Below, piece by piece: positions 43,116 through 55,317 of a stretch of 64,000 nt of DNA. The stretch is from Panopea generosa (lineage: Eukaryota; Mollusca; Bivalvia; Adapedonta; Hiatellidae): NCBI GenBank assembly GCA_029582155.1, contig CM055895.1, positions 13,894,787 to 13,958,786 on the forward strand, given 5' to 3'. The notes beneath the pieces were generated by a model. It had not been told where the DNA came from. It saw nothing but the letters and a program-made list of their open reading frames with translations, and ran no database searches. Position numbers and translations under genes: made by a program. Every line of letters begins with the position of its first letter. Position 1 is the first letter of the stretch.

Positions 43116-43861
43116 ACCGACGGGACTGGACAAAATAGTTTGATTTAACGGTTTTTCAACCCAAATATTGTTTAACATCATACCATACATGTACATACAC
43201 ATGTACATCGAATTAGGAATTCGGCCGGGATCAGATAAGTGGTTCGAACTATATGTAGTGTTCCAGCCATCCGTGTCCAGCCAACGAATCCTATTGTGTT
43301 ATACTCCTAAACTACCAATGATGTTCTTAAATAAATCCATGATGGCTTCCTAAAGCCAAGGTTACCATCACAATATATTTTTGTAAAAAAAGTTAAGTGT
43401 TGAATGCAAATACTAGTACATTATATTTGTATAGTAACTAAATTTCGCTTTTTATATATTTCAGTTAATACTATTAGTCATTTGCCAATTTTGGATTGAT
43501 TGAATTTCCACAGCTGACTCATCATTTGCAGGTATTACACGCAGAACTACATTCAAGGCTCTTTAACAGCTGCGTGTATTCTTTTAACAACCACTGGAAC
43601 ATCTGTAGGGGGTATATATCGTCATATCCATGCTGTATTAATAATATTATACTATATGGTTTGTAAAATTGGATATGCTCTGTCATTTAAAAATGTATAT
43701 GTTTATGCTTTCCTATACTATTGGCGGAAATATAAAATATCTTATCTTATATTACCTTAAATGTGGACAGCTATCACTTTCATAATCTCAATGACATCAC
43801 AACATCCCAACATGTTTATAAATACTCACCGAGGGTAAATAAAAAAAAAGTACGCTAAAAT
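43116..43861. other. interval without a recognised gene
   Basis: AT-rich, with no supported feature. Confidence 0.35.
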
Positions 43862-43932
43862 ACGCGAACATCTTATGACTGGAGGGGCGGGGGATCGAGC
43901 CCACAACCCCTGCATCACAAGCGTTCGTTACA
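43862..43932 (-). repeat. tRNA-like SINE head fragment
   Basis: On the minus strand, AGGGGTTGTGGGCTCGATCC then CCCGCCCCTCCAGTC carries a B-box-like GGCTCGATCCC. No complete tRNA fold and no identified tail. Confidence 0.4.
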
Positions 43933-44679
43933 TTTTATCCCTCGATATTATGCTGGCATTCTTGATCATATTAGTCATTTGTTTTGATGTCCGTGTGTGA
44001 GTGCGTTCGCCAGTGTGTCCGTCCGAAAATGTCGCATCGCATATCTCTCTAAAACGTATTCACATACAGCACTGAAACATTACAAGGTTACCAATCAGAA
44101 TGTCAAGTTGCACACGAAGGTTTTTGTTTGTGACTGGGCCTAGCTCGAAGGTCTAGAGGGGTGGTCCTTAATTTACCGTAAGAGAATAGAAATAGTTCTA
44201 GATTTATTTTTTTTCTAGTTGGAGAATCAGTTTCAGTAGATATTCAGATAATTTAGACAATAAATAAAAGCAACAATATCTTTGAAAATCCCGGTTAGTC
44301 GCCAACAAGGATAATGTTCTCCTTAGTAATTCCGTGTATTTTCTTTTAGGCTTGTATGCAAAGGCAGTCTGTCCCATCGAGATGAATGTCCGCCTTACTT
44401 TACCCAGGAACAGCACTATACAATGTTATAATTCAAACCGAAGTGAACTCTGAACCTAACCGTTCCAGTGTATTTATTTTCAACAAAGCATACAACTTTT
44501 CGTTTTATGGCCCCAGAAGTGAACTCGTGTCTCAACAGTCAGACTTCACTGAAACTTTATTATTTTGTGTCAAATCTGCATTGAATAACTGTTTTGAAGA
44601 AACTCCAACCTTGCCGGGTAATTCATCAGGAGCCTTCATTGCAACAAAAAAAACAACAAAAAAATAAACAACTCATTTA
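43933..44679. other. interval with an unassigned open stretch
   Basis: A 93-codon plus-strand frame at 44386-44667 ends in a lysine/threonine-rich A-tract. No domain recognised. Confidence 0.3.
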
Positions 44680-44890
44680 ATAGTTTCTTGTTTGAGTCAC
44701 ATTGTCGTGAAATTGTTTGAAATTCTTGAAGTACTTTTGATTATAAAATCTTTTTTTTTTTTTTTTTTTGCAACTAAAATAACGGCAAATTATGAGAAAT
44801 GTTCCTTTAAACCTCAATATCTTTAATTCCAGATCATTTTGCGTGATCGAAACATGTTTAAACATTTAAGGTTACATACAATTTACAGTT
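44680..44890 (-). repeat. dispersed repeat, inverted copy of 51900-52050
   Basis: On the minus strand, TGTTTCGATCACGCAAAATG, ATCTGGAATTAAAGATATTG and TAATCAAAAGTACTTCAAGA match 51920-52045 in order. A poly-A of about 22 bases interrupts this copy at 44751-44770. Confidence 0.8.
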
Positions 44891-45506
44891 TATGTACAAG
44901 AAATCATTTGCCTGTGAATTATGAATGATTACTTTGCCAAATAATTAATCCTTCGTGTGCTATTTTATCAACATTTAGTCAGGAGATGCAAGTTTCTTAT
45001 CCTTCTATACAGGTTCTTGTTAAGATTTATTAAAAACTTACACAGAGCAATGATCGTTAGACGATTGATGCTTAAACATAGATAGAATCTTTATTTCCTC
45101 CATAATTGGAGAGCATATAATAACATATATAAAAATTGCAGTAAATAATTACATATAAATGAACAATATACAATGAGTTACAAGTGAAGAATGAACATAC
45201 GATACGCCTAATATGATGTCATATTGTAAGAGTATTCATAACATGATGGATTTGTTAAAATAACTAAATAAATTATGATTTTATAAAAATTAGTATAGCT
45301 TTTTAACTGTCATATAGTGTACCTTAAAATAATATAAGTGAAATAATAACATTGTCCATCTATAATGAATCTTACCGAAATAAAATGCAAGACCCAGTGA
45401 TAGACTAATGACAACGATGAACCTTTTGTATCTTACCGAAACGAAATGTAAGAAATTAATCATACACTGAGTAACAAACAGTAAACATTAGCAGTATCGA
45501 TAAAAG

Positions 45507-46352
45507 TTACTTTAACATACTGTGAAGTATCCCAATATTGAACAATAATACATCTTCAATCTGTTCAATGTCAGATAAATATTCATTAAGCCCGGAAAGC
45601 AGTGCATAAATCTGATCTTTAGGCGTCTTTTTAATAAATGAATTAAAGACCTGAAGACCACAAGTCGTTATAACTGCGTCCCAAAGCTTATTTCTTTCGA
45701 CAGTGTTTGCAATACAAAAATGAACAATATGTAGTACTAAATTATCTACAAGCGTATTACATTTGTTACATAGCTGTACAGCTGTAAACGATTGCAGTTT
45801 ACTTAGTAGTGACACTGCTGTAAAACATTGTGCTTTTACATACTGATTTTTCCTACTTAATTGCCATAGGAAGCAAGGCCTATTTATGCTAAACATATTC
45901 ATGACATATGATGGACCCATCTTGTCACCTAACCTCATTAACATTGTATTTGAGTAATGTATTAGCACTTTTTGTCTAAGAATATATTTCCATGCATACT
46001 TGGATGGAAATATTGCTGTTTTAGAATAATTAACCAAATAATTATATAGATCATACTTCGTTAATATTCAATAGATGTCAGGAATAAAACCTAATGTTTG
46101 TTTATCATCACTAAGATATTTTAACAGACGATTAACAAATAATTGCTTAGCAATATACTTATTCGGGAGTCTGCATAATTGACCAAAGAATTGTAGCTTC
46201 CTGTAGTCGATTTCCGTTTCAAGTGAAGTTACACCAATAGAGCTTAAAGCAAAATCCGTATTTACATATTGTGGGATATTTTGGATAAATTTTATACAGA
46301 ATCTATGTCCTCGTTCTAGTTGTATAATATTTGATTTGGTTAAGAATTCCAT
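45507..46352 (-). pseudogene. LINE C-terminal region, separated by a shift and a stop
   Basis: Open pieces 46068-46352 (LTKSNIIQLERGHRFCIKFI onward, IDYRKLQFFGQLCRLPNKYI) and 45507-46037 (TAIFPSKYAWKYILRQKVLI and QLCNKCNTLVDNLVLHIVHF) follow the 873-codon frame. The TGA at about 46066 falls between FIPDIY and ILTKYD. The CNKC and IVHFC part is the C-terminal Cys/His block common in this LINE group. Two single lesions account for all breaks. Confidence 0.85.
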
Positions 46353-48961
46353 AATTCACAACCATATAGGGATTTTGGTATTACGATTGACTTATATATT
46401 GTTAATGTTGTCAAGGGATTAAGACCATGCGGATGTAAGCCACTATTAATAAGACTTAAAAAAAGTCCACGTAACTTATTATTTGACTGTCGAATATGAT
46501 CACTAATACACATATATTTGTCACATATAATTCCTAGATGTGTATAATTTTCTGTTTCATGAATAATGTTACTAGATCCTAGTTTCCATGATCTGCAGTT
46601 TTTATCAAAGTTATGTTTGGATTCATTAAAAACAACAATAGCACATTTTAATGGATTATAATCATATCTCCATTTTATGGAATATTTGTAGCAAATATCT
46701 AGCATTTTGTCTAAACCTGACTTTGAATACGATACAAGAACCATATCATCCGCGACGGTAGGGGTACCAACCTTCAAGTTAAAAATACACAACCCAAGAC
46801 TGCTACTTTCTATGTCTTTTATCAGACCATCAATGAAAAGAAGATATAATATTGGTGAACTTTTACCCCCTTGTCTTGTTCCTTGAAGAACATTGAACCA
46901 CTCAGAAATCGACCCTTGGTTTCGTACGCAGCTTTGCATATTACGATACATATTAAAGAATGACATAAATATATAGTTTGTAACGCCGCTATCAAACAAT
47001 TTGAGCATAAGTCCATTATGCCACACCCTATCAAAAGCTTGACGAGCATCTAAAAAGCAAACAAAAACCTTGCTCTTGTGCTCTCTGCCATATAAAATAC
47101 ATTCTTTTAGTGCGAAGGAAGTCATCAAACAACCAAGTCCTTCCTGAAACCCCCCTTGTTGATTACTTAAATTAGAAAGAAGTTTTTGTTTGGAACGTGA
47201 AAGAAGTATATTTTCATATAGTTTAAGAGCAGTAGGAGTTAATGTGATTGCTCTATAATTATTGGGATCATCCTTACGTTTACCTCCGCCTTTATGTAAT
47301 GTTATAATGACGCCTTTGTTCATGTTTGGTGGAATGTAACTTTGGGACAGCATAGCTGTATACAGTTTTGCTAATGTATTAATTACTATATTTCCGCCAA
47401 AAATGTAATGTTCGTAAGAAACATTATCGATCCCACTGGCTTTGCCGCGTTTACACGATGCAATTGAGGTTCTTACTTCTTCCTGTGACACATTAATGAC
47501 GTCATCAATACAAAATCTAGACTGCGATATAACAGAATTTATTTTTTCGTCAACAGAAGCTTTCCAAATATTATCATAATTACTATCAATTGACGGGGTA
47601 TATAACGATTCAAAATATTGTTTCCATTGCTCTGTAATACTGTCGTTATCCCTATACATTACGCCATTGAATTTTATTTCAGCGCCTGCTCTACTTGATG
47701 ACCGTTTTCTTCGCGAATTCACTAATTTCCAAAATTGTTCTTTATCAAGTTCAGCGGTTGTGTCAATTTCTTCATCAAGATTTTTTAAATACTCATTGGC
47801 AAAATACCTGTGTTTTTTTCTGAAATAACATTTTGCTGTTTTATAACTTTTATAAGAATAATGTGATTGATCTCTTGGTCTATCATTTTGAATCCAGATT
47901 TTCCGTTTTTCTAACATGACTTTATGTAAATTAGATAACTCTGAATTCCAATACGGTTTTAAAAAGTGCTTAAATCTCGTCTTGCGAAAACATTTATCTG
48001 AGCAAGAAACAACAGTCTCGCTTAAAATTTTATACATATTATCAATTTCAGCAGGACATTTAAGCGGACAATTTTGTGCTTTTATCAAATCTTCTGATGC
48101 ATTGAGCATATTTTGATAGGATGTAATATCAACTTGTCTTACTTTTTTCCAGTTAATATTATATGATTGCGAAATATTTACATTCGACACATCGTCATTA
48201 TAACCAGTCGAAGGCATATTCAGACTACATTTAATAGGTCTATGTCTTGAAACATTTAGACAATCGTCATCTACTATTACACAATGAGTAATACAATCTG
48301 TTTTCTCAACTGGCAAAATGATGAAATCAATAAGCGATTCACACTTTCCATCGTAGGATACAAAGGATGATGAAGCACCGGTGCACATATCCAATGTATT
48401 AGCAGAGATCATATTAGTATCATTCAAGAACTGTGTGAATGATTGATCTCTGCCATTACTTGGGAATTTTGAACAGGTTGCATTGAAGTCGCCCATAAAT
48501 ATAACAAAACCATTTTCTGAATATAAACTCCATAAATTGAAAAGCTTGTCAATATAATTCCTATAGCTTTCAATGGGATGGTTACTGCATGGTAAATACA
48601 CTTGAAATATAAACAAAAAATGACTGTGTGTATATTGAATTTGTATACCAACTATTCTATCATCATCAATAGTTATCGGTGTCACAAACCTATCATATTT
48701 AATATGCCATAGCAAAGCTACGCCACCTTTACCGACTCGTCTGCTACCTTTAACATTTAAACTAGAGTCAGTAACAACATGTGCTTTATAATTATTGTCT
48801 AGAGAACTTATAAAATGTATATTATTATCTGATAACCAATGTTCTGAAACACCACAAATATCTATCGATAGTCCGTTCAAAGAATTGCATAGGTAAGTGC
48901 TACTAGACATTAAACCTGTTGCATTCCACGATAATAGGTTAAGTTTCTTAAGATTTATCAT
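46340..48961 (-). CDS. LINE endonuclease-reverse transcriptase (873 codons, frameshifted at C terminus)
   Basis: Residues 1-250 form an APE-type endonuclease: LNLLSWNATGLM, ICGVSEHWL (catalytic Glu), IFMGDFNAT (Asp-Asn pair), SLIDFIILP and SRHRPI, where the usual SDH box has Arg instead of Asp. The reverse transcriptase spans about 450-780: GKASGIDNVSYEHY, IITLHKGGGKRKDDPNNYRA, GGFQEGLGC, FLDARQAFDRVWHNGL (catalytic Asp), LQGTRQGGKSSPILYLLFID and PTVADDMVLVSYS, with VADD in place of YADD near 46750. The frame ends at YGCELWNS, where a single-base shift moves into the frame at 46068-46352. The start ATG at 48961 sits right before the endonuclease and is reasonable. The protein nicks target DNA and copies its own RNA there. 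Clade not firmly assigned; CR1/Jockey-I group. Confidence 0.92.
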   Translation of the reverse strand: MINLKKLNLLSWNATGLMSSSTYLCNSLNGLSIDICGVSEHWLSDNNIHFISSLDNNYKAHVVTDSSLNVKGSRRVGKGGVALLWHIKYDRFVTPITIDDDRIVGIQIQYTHSHFLFIFQVYLPCSNHPIESYRNYIDKLFNLWSLYSENGFVIFMGDFNATCSKFPSNGRDQSFTQFLNDTNMISANTLDMCTGASSSFVSYDGKCESLIDFIILPVEKTDCITHCVIVDDDCLNVSRHRPIKCSLNMPSTGYNDDVSNVNISQSYNINWKKVRQVDITSYQNMLNASEDLIKAQNCPLKCPAEIDNMYKILSETVVSCSDKCFRKTRFKHFLKPYWNSELSNLHKVMLEKRKIWIQNDRPRDQSHYSYKSYKTAKCYFRKKHRYFANEYLKNLDEEIDTTAELDKEQFWKLVNSRRKRSSSRAGAEIKFNGVMYRDNDSITEQWKQYFESLYTPSIDSNYDNIWKASVDEKINSVISQSRFCIDDVINVSQEEVRTSIASCKRGKASGIDNVSYEHYIFGGNIVINTLAKLYTAMLSQSYIPPNMNKGVIITLHKGGGKRKDDPNNYRAITLTPTALKLYENILLSRSKQKLLSNLSNQQGGFQEGLGCLMTSFALKECILYGREHKSKVFVCFLDARQAFDRVWHNGLMLKLFDSGVTNYIFMSFFNMYRNMQSCVRNQGSISEWFNVLQGTRQGGKSSPILYLLFIDGLIKDIESSSLGLCIFNLKVGTPTVADDMVLVSYSKSGLDKMLDICYKYSIKWRYDYNPLKCAIVVFNESKHNFDKNCRSWKLGSSNIIHETENYTHLGIICDKYMCISDHIRQSNNKLRGLFLSLINSGLHPHGLNPLTTLTIYKSIVIPKSLYGCELWNS

Positions 48962-49031
48962 GATTGCAGATTAAAAAAATATATAATAGCATATTATAAA
49001 CTAAAGACGCTTGAGTAAATAATACGTAATT

Positions 49032-49202
49032 CCGTTTATAGCTGCTGCATACTGTATCAAACAAAGGTAAGTTATAGCCACATAAGCAGTCCGAGTTCGA
49101 AGAACATCCTATGTATGCCAAGCAAATATTCAATTGAATACAATGACAATCACGATTATAAGTTACACCAGTCGTGTTCAACGATAATAAACTAATTTTC
49201 TT
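49032..49202 (-). pseudogene. diverged duplicate of the LINE endonuclease start
   Basis: The minus frame reads KKISLLSLNTTGVTYN and onward to CSSYK, aligning codon by codon with KKLNLLSWNATGLMSS through NNYK of the main ORF (48783-48950). It lies about 250 bp upstream in the same orientation. The match is partial at both DNA and protein level. Confidence 0.6.
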
Positions 49203-49229
49203 AGTATTACAAAAAAAAAACATCAACAT

Positions 49230-50764
49230 GTTTATACCATTGAGTAATTTGTTTGAGATTAATATACTTGATTAATCTAAATTACAGTACCTATTGTAAT
49301 CTTCATAACTCGGGGTAGGGTCACACCAAGCATTATAATTGCCGGATCGGTCCGCAAAGTGACGTTCGCCCGATTTACGTTTTTTGATTAGTGAGTTGCG
49401 CGACAACCACTGTTTACAAGTTACACCGCGTGGCCAAAGATAAGATAAAGAAATCGTGTTTTAGCCTGTACCGTATTTTATTACTCGCTTGGCGCATAAT
49501 GGCTTATGAGTGGTTTCATTAATACGTTGATAAATCATTTTATTTGAAACGGATGTTTTAACCTGTCGGTACAAAAGCGAAACTCCTGTATAAAACGGCC
49601 CATCCCAAAACTGGATCCGCCCCTGAAATCCACCATAAAATCCTTTTTTACTTAGGATATGGAATATAAGGGGATAGATCTGTATGTTTTTTAGACCAAA
49701 TTAGATCAGTGTTTAAATCAAAATAAAAAATTGTTCTCCTTCCCTTTAAGAAGAAGATTGTTCTCCCTTTATAAATTTTCATTTCCTGGATTAGCTACCT
49801 TGTTTAGTGGCGCTTTAATTGGGCCAATGAGAATGGACGATTCCAAGCCTCGTTTTGAGTGTAAACATGAAGTAAAGAGAGAATTTATTTGTAAGTATTT
49901 AAAGTGTTTATTTCCTGAATGTTCATCCGGACATTTATATTGATAGTTATTTTAATTGACACATATCACTCCCGCTGCCTTGCTGATGCATAGATCTGTG
50001 CTCTTCTGAAATAAGTACAAACGTGAATTCGCAAGTTTATGACATCCGAACTTGTGATTCGTCGAATTCCATCGTGTTTTCGTAGTAATATTAATAATTT
50101 TATGTCCTGAGAGGCATTTATGTTTTTTAACAGTAACACAGCATCAATAATTAGATGGATATTTTTAAATGTAAGAGTTGTCCGACAAAATGGTATAAAA
50201 CAGTCGAAATAAAAACGCATTATGCTACGTTAAAAAAATGGTTTCCAATATGACATAGATTTAGAGAGAGGCTGGGCAGCATTCAGAATAGTTAAACATG
50301 ATTACTGTGTTTATAAACCCAAACACTGACAAACCGAGCCAATTGTAAATGGAAATCGGACAATATCAGCACTGTTCGCCTCAATTTCTCTTAAGTTACA
50401 TGATTAAACATGAGCAAACAGCAGTGAAAGGTGTCAACTTCTGTTGACAAATGTTTACTGCGAACATTTCATTCCGTTGACTTATCAAATGTTAGCAAAC
50501 ACATTAAATTAGCAGCTCAGCCATGAAAGAAGCCTTTTAAAGCAATAATTTAATTGCCACCTTGGATTAACAAAATAATGTCATACACCGATATATGGTA
50601 ACTTAATCCAGTCTTGGAATCTGCCAGTATAAAGGTCAATTAAAGCAGCTTTCTCTGATAACTTACTTAGTTAGGCCACATCTACAATTATTCCATTATT
50701 GGTTTGCGCACGACCTTTCAATTGATTCATTAATCTCCCATTCGCTTGAAGTCTGTATAGTACC
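49230..50764. other. interval without a recognised gene
   Basis: Contains a hAT-like end motif at 49603-49623 (CTGGATCCGCCCCTG) and unassigned short frames at 49731-49943 and 49966-50220. Nothing else supported. Confidence 0.35.
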
Positions 50765-50870
50765 GTACATTCCCTTATAAACGCCCCCACTCTAATAAAT
50801 GCCCCCAACCTATTTTTCTAGAAAATTAAAATGTGAGTTGAGTGCATATTCGCCCATCTTTCCGTGATCG
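50765..50870. repeat. fragment of an ACGCCCCCA-bearing dispersed repeat
   Basis: CCGTACATTCCCTTATAAAC then GCCCCCACTCTAATAAATGC contains a short internal direct repeat. The start resembles TACCGTAAATCTCCAATTAT at 61173, which may be the end of a related element. Confidence 0.45.
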
Positions 50871-51229
50871 ATTATTTTGTTACACAGACAACAATAAGCG
50901 GAATGTTTATAACCTTTGAACTCTTTAACCCATCATTTATATCTTGAGTGACCACTTAACCACTTTTGGTTGAATAAACACTTCCCCATATTTGCTGTTT
51001 AAAACTATTGAAAATTTTTACTGTCTGCCGATTAAAACATTACAAAACGTCGGAAATTTATGGCGGTTAATCTGTGTACGCTGAAAGCTCATTGTTCCAC
51101 GTTGATAAGAGCAAGCGTCCAAGTGATTTAAAGTGAAGAGTAAACTCGGATATTCCAATACACAGACTAGTAATTTCATACAGATTTTTAGCTTTTTTTC
51201 ATGCTATGTCGATTATTTCATTCACTCTC
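50871..51229. other. interval without a recognised gene
   Basis: No coding or repeat signal. Confidence 0.35.
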
Positions 51230-52100
51230 AAATAAAATTCCCATTTAAAACGGTTTATTTTGTACATAAATTGTAGAAAAAATACAAGCAAACACCAAGA
51301 TGTTGACAAATTTGAGAAACCAGGTCTAAAGGTCGTATCCTAAAAAATTATTTACTACGGTCTTTTTTATTAGGGATGTTTTACTTAACTATTAATGTTT
51401 ACTTTAATAAAATTTGTATTTATTTGGAAATACACTGACACCTAATGAAAATTACAGAATTAAACTTTAAAGATGCAATCTTCTCTATTGTATTACTTTG
51501 AAATATGACAAGTTGTCCATTAAAAACACTCCTTTACTATATTTTTATGGCAATCATATTCTAATTTAAAATAGAACCATATATATGAAATGCACATTAA
51601 TGGATAGTCGAATCGTCACATTTTTTTCTTCAGAATTTTATTTCACCGAAGCTAGAATAAAATCCCCACTTAAAATGTTGTTATTTTTAACATGAATTAA
51701 AGAATTTTAAAGAATAATCTATTTGTTTACTTTTATAAAATTGGTATTCATTTTGAAATACACAAATATTATATGAAAAATATAATTTTCTTCTATATAG
51801 AATCATACATTAAAATATATAAATTGTAACTTTTAAATATGACCAGTCATCAAGGACTTGTATGGAAGAATAGGAAACTTGCACATAAACTGTTAGTTGT
51901 ATGTTATCTTAGATGTTTAAATATGTTTCGGTCACTCAAAATGATCTTGAATTAAAGATATTGAAGTTTGAAGGAAAATTTATCATAATTTGTCATTATT
52001 TTAGCTGCAGTTTAGAAATTTTGTAATCAAAAGTACTTCAACAATTTTAAATACAAATTTCTGGGAATGATATTGTTTTGATGAGAATTTCATTCTGCTA
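51230..52100 (+). repeat. diverged ~350-bp tandem duplication plus dispersed repeat
   Basis: GTTTACTTTAATAAAATTTG then TATTTATTTGGAAATACACT near 51400 corresponds to GTTTACTTTTATAAAATTGG and ATTCATTTTGAAATACACAA near 51725. TAAAATTCCCATTTAAAACG near 51233 corresponds to TAAAATCCCCACTTAAAATG near 51658. The 3' part from 51900 matches 44680-44890 in inverted orientation. Confidence 0.6.
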
Positions 52101-52635
52101 TGTTAAAATTTTGATTTGTGTATCTTGAGGTGAATGGAAGTTAAAATAATTGAAAACAAGATATTGCAAAATTTTACACGAATATGCAAGCATTCACAAA
52201 ATCTCAATCATTTGCCTTCCTTCTCTATATAATTCCTTGCTAGTCATTCATTGAAAACTATTTTATATTTCTTTGTATCCATTTCATTGCAGCAATATTC
52301 TAAATAGAAACACATACTTAAAAATGTACCATTCATAAATGTCAAATTTTTTTCAACACATGGGGGGACATCCCTCCCGTACTCACCCCCTTACATTTTT
52401 CGCAACATGCCTTCAGAAAGTCTTAGAGATTTGATGCAAGATGTGATGTACTGCATGCATGCTTACAGTTATGTGAATGTTACTTGGCAGAAGGATGTAT
52501 GCTTGTACCTCAAGTTTTTGTACTGTTAAAGGGCTGCAATATTTAAATTCAAGGTGAAATATCGGATTGAAAGGGCTTATAATTCTATGATAAAGTTTAG
52601 GTGCAAGTTGTACATAATTGTATATATAGACATTA
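52101..52635. other. interval without a recognised gene
   Basis: AT-rich; nothing supported. Confidence 0.35.
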
Positions 52636-53095
52636 CTTTCATTTTTATCTCACCGGTCGAAGTCCAAGGAGAGCTATTGCCATGATCCCGGCAGCGGCAT
52701 CTGTAGACACCCAGGTTAAACTTTTGCATTTAAGTTTAAGACATCTATGCAGTCACTCATTGGGTGTGAATGAAACTTCGCATGTTTGTTTACCATTATC
52801 AATGGAACACACAGAGACAAGAACCATGACTCTGGGTTACATTTTGGCACAGTTATGGCCCTTTTTGGACTAAGACACCCAGGTTAAACTTTTGCGTTTA
52901 GTTGCGTTTATGTTTAAGATATCTATGCAGCCACTCATTGGATATGAATGAAACTTCACATGTGTGTTTACCATCATCAATGGAACACACAGAGATAAGA
53001 ACCATAACTTTGGATTGCATTTTGGCACAGTTATGGCCCTTTTTGGACATAGACACCCAGAGGCGAGCTTTGTTGGTCTTCTGACAACTCTTGTT
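52636..53095 (+). repeat. dispersed repeat with a 164-bp internal duplication
   Basis: Begins near ATCTCACCGGTCGAAGTCCA. ACACCCAGGTTAAACTTTTG occurs at 52707 and again at 52870, and each is followed by TCAATGGAACACACAGAGA and GGCACAGTTATGGCCCTTTT. It ends GCGAGCTTTGTTGGTCTTCT then GACAACTCTTG. A shorter relative is at 57295-57495. Confidence 0.8.
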
Positions 53096-54345
53096 CTTCT
53101 TGCAACATAAAGACAGTTTTAAATTCAATAAATACAATATCAATTACTTTTTTTTTATTTATTTATTCATCATAAAAACTACTGTATAAAAGCATAGTCT
53201 ATGATAGAGTTGAAATAACTAGAAAGTGCAACTAGTCAACTATATTTCAAATATTAAAAAAAAACAACACCATAATTGATCTAAATTGTTGTTTTCAATA
53301 CTATATTTTAATTATGCCATAGAAAATTCTACGCTGAAACTACACAACCAAAAAGCAATATGTTTATTATTATAATACACCTATCACATTTTTCTTTACC
53401 ATAAACTCAATTTTAATATCAACTGTCACGTTTTCACAGAAGAAACTTTATATACATACAGTTCCAATTATTGTAAATCTACGAAATATTTTTAAAATTG
53501 CCAGAACCTAACGCTGACATTATATATTACGCAATCGATCGCAAATTATCTGCAAAAACATAATCAGGTTTTAGAAATCGTCACCATTTTGGTAAAGGGA
53601 GATAATTTTACAATCTTCAAATGGAGAATTTGAGAGTTAATCTTTGCTCAGGTAGGTGGTACGAAACGTGTACCTTGGTCGTAGATATCTGACCAATCAG
53701 AGCTGTTATTAAAAATAGATTAATTCATATTCAAAGCTATCCACCAATCATATTAGCAGAATGAAAATAGCTAGTTGAATATGCATGAGAGGTTTTCCAA
53801 AGTCACATTATCGGGCATGTGGAGTGATAAACACCGTTGGGGTCAATTGTTTATACTGATTAGTTACAGTCTATAAACAACAGTTTGACCTGTGTCGTAT
53901 CGAATAGAGATATCTGCAGACCTGTGTATTGTGAAAACTTGCTTTTCCGATTTTTTAAGACAAGCCTGATGGGCAAGTAACTTTCGGTTTACACAAATTG
54001 TTTAACGACGCGTCTGTTTGGTTAACTGAATAAGTAACACAGTCGAGTTAACACTGTATGTTGTGAATACAGGAGTTTAATCAACGCATGCCATGGCATG
54101 CCCCCTGCAGATAATCAAAGATAATCGGCCTTTGTCGGTTGCAAACTGGTCAAGGCTAATCGATTCACATGTGCAGCGCATCAATTAAACGTACTTGATT
54201 TCTGAATATGGCATTTGTCCAGGACTAAATTTTTGAAAAATATCACTTGCCCGGGACTTAAAAATTTTAAAGGCTCACTTGTCCGTAGCCATTTTCCACT
54301 TGTCCGGGACGTCAGGCTATGGTATTTGTACAGCCCTGGGGAAGA
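53096..54345. other. interval without a recognised gene
   Basis: Short direct repeats of CACTTGCCCGGGACT / CACTTGTCCGGGAC lie near 54245 and 54297. No coding signal. Confidence 0.4.
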
Positions 54346-54349
54346 CACT

Positions 54350-54645
54350 GGTTATTCTCATTTTTCTCATATATAAGTTCTTACTCTGTTGCGGAATGTT
54401 GTGGGTTCAATCTCTGACCGGGTCATACCAAATACTTTAAAAATGGTACTAGAAGCTTTGCTTGATGCTCAGCATTTAGAGGAGAGTTCTAGGTCTGGTC
54501 AGCCCGGTGTCAGTATAATGTGATTGGATAGGGTATCATACCATGTGTCTGTGGCATGATACTCCAGTGTGACAGCGCTTAGAATACTGTCTCAAGTAGA
54601 CACCGTCGCGATATGACTAAAAAATTGTTGAAAGTGAAGCTAAAC
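54350..54645 (+). mobile_element. tRNA-derived SINE, family 5, worn head
   Basis: A B-box-like GTGGGTTCAATCTC is followed by GACCGGGTCATACCAAATAC, CGGTGTCAGTATAATGTGAT, GTGGCATGATACTCCAGTGT, AGACACCGTCGCGATATGAC and a 3' ATTGTTGAAAGTGAAGCTAA block. I recall this body and 3' block from molluscan SINEs. The A-box half of the head is no longer recognisable. Confidence 0.75.
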
Positions 54646-55317
54646 ACCATACAACAACTGTTACGCCATATTTTTTTCGTCCATTTTTTTTTTTGTAGAC
54701 CACTATGCATTTTACTGATTAAAGGCGGTTGCTTAATTAATGACAGCAGGACATATCGCATATGCTTTACAGGTGTGATAACCCACAGATTTGGTTATTG
54801 AAGTTGTGTGAATATCCTTGATAATATTGCTGGTATTGATGAATTAAGTGTTTTTAGGTGCTTTATAAACACAAGTGAGCTGAAAATTTAGGGTGAAGTC
54901 AACTTCACTTTCATTGCAAATTGTCAGAGCAACATGTCACCTTGATATACATTCCATGAACTATAATACATAATTGTAAAGTTCAGGACTAGAAATGGAA
55001 AACAATTTGCCCTAAAGTAATAACCAGGTGATATATTATTATTCTATGCAATTCTTGTCCCACAAACTGATTATCACATGGTATTTACATCAAACATACC
55101 ACTCTGACACTATGAGATACACTGAAAAGGATATTTTAGGTATAATGGCCTAGATTGCTTTTCACAAAATTGCCAAAAATGTAAATTTGGCAATTTTCTA
55201 CATTTTGTGTGTTAAAATTTTGATAGGGGTTTAAAATGATTCTATTTCCAGAAAAAAAAATATAACTTTCTGCATGATTTGATCTAACATGGGTTCATTT
55301 GGCTGAATATTAAACTA
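54646..55317. other. interval without a recognised gene
   Basis: CAACTGTTACGCCATATTTT then a T-rich TTTTGTAGACC block at 54655-54700 recurs loosely at 58457-58500, a further dispersed repeat. Otherwise nothing. Confidence 0.35.

Larger units (their letters stand above)
45085..48990 (-). mobile_element. nearly intact LINE (endonuclease/RT type)
   Basis: A full coding region of ~1150 codons lies on the minus strand from 48961 down to 45507, and the 3' UTR ends near 45085 in CTCCAATTATGGAGGAAATAAAGATTC-like sequence. Only one frameshift (about 46345) and one stop (about 46066) interrupt it, so it is the youngest LINE here. No ORF1 is visible upstream; instead a diverged duplicate of the first ~55 codons lies at 49032-49202. 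Confidence 0.93.
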
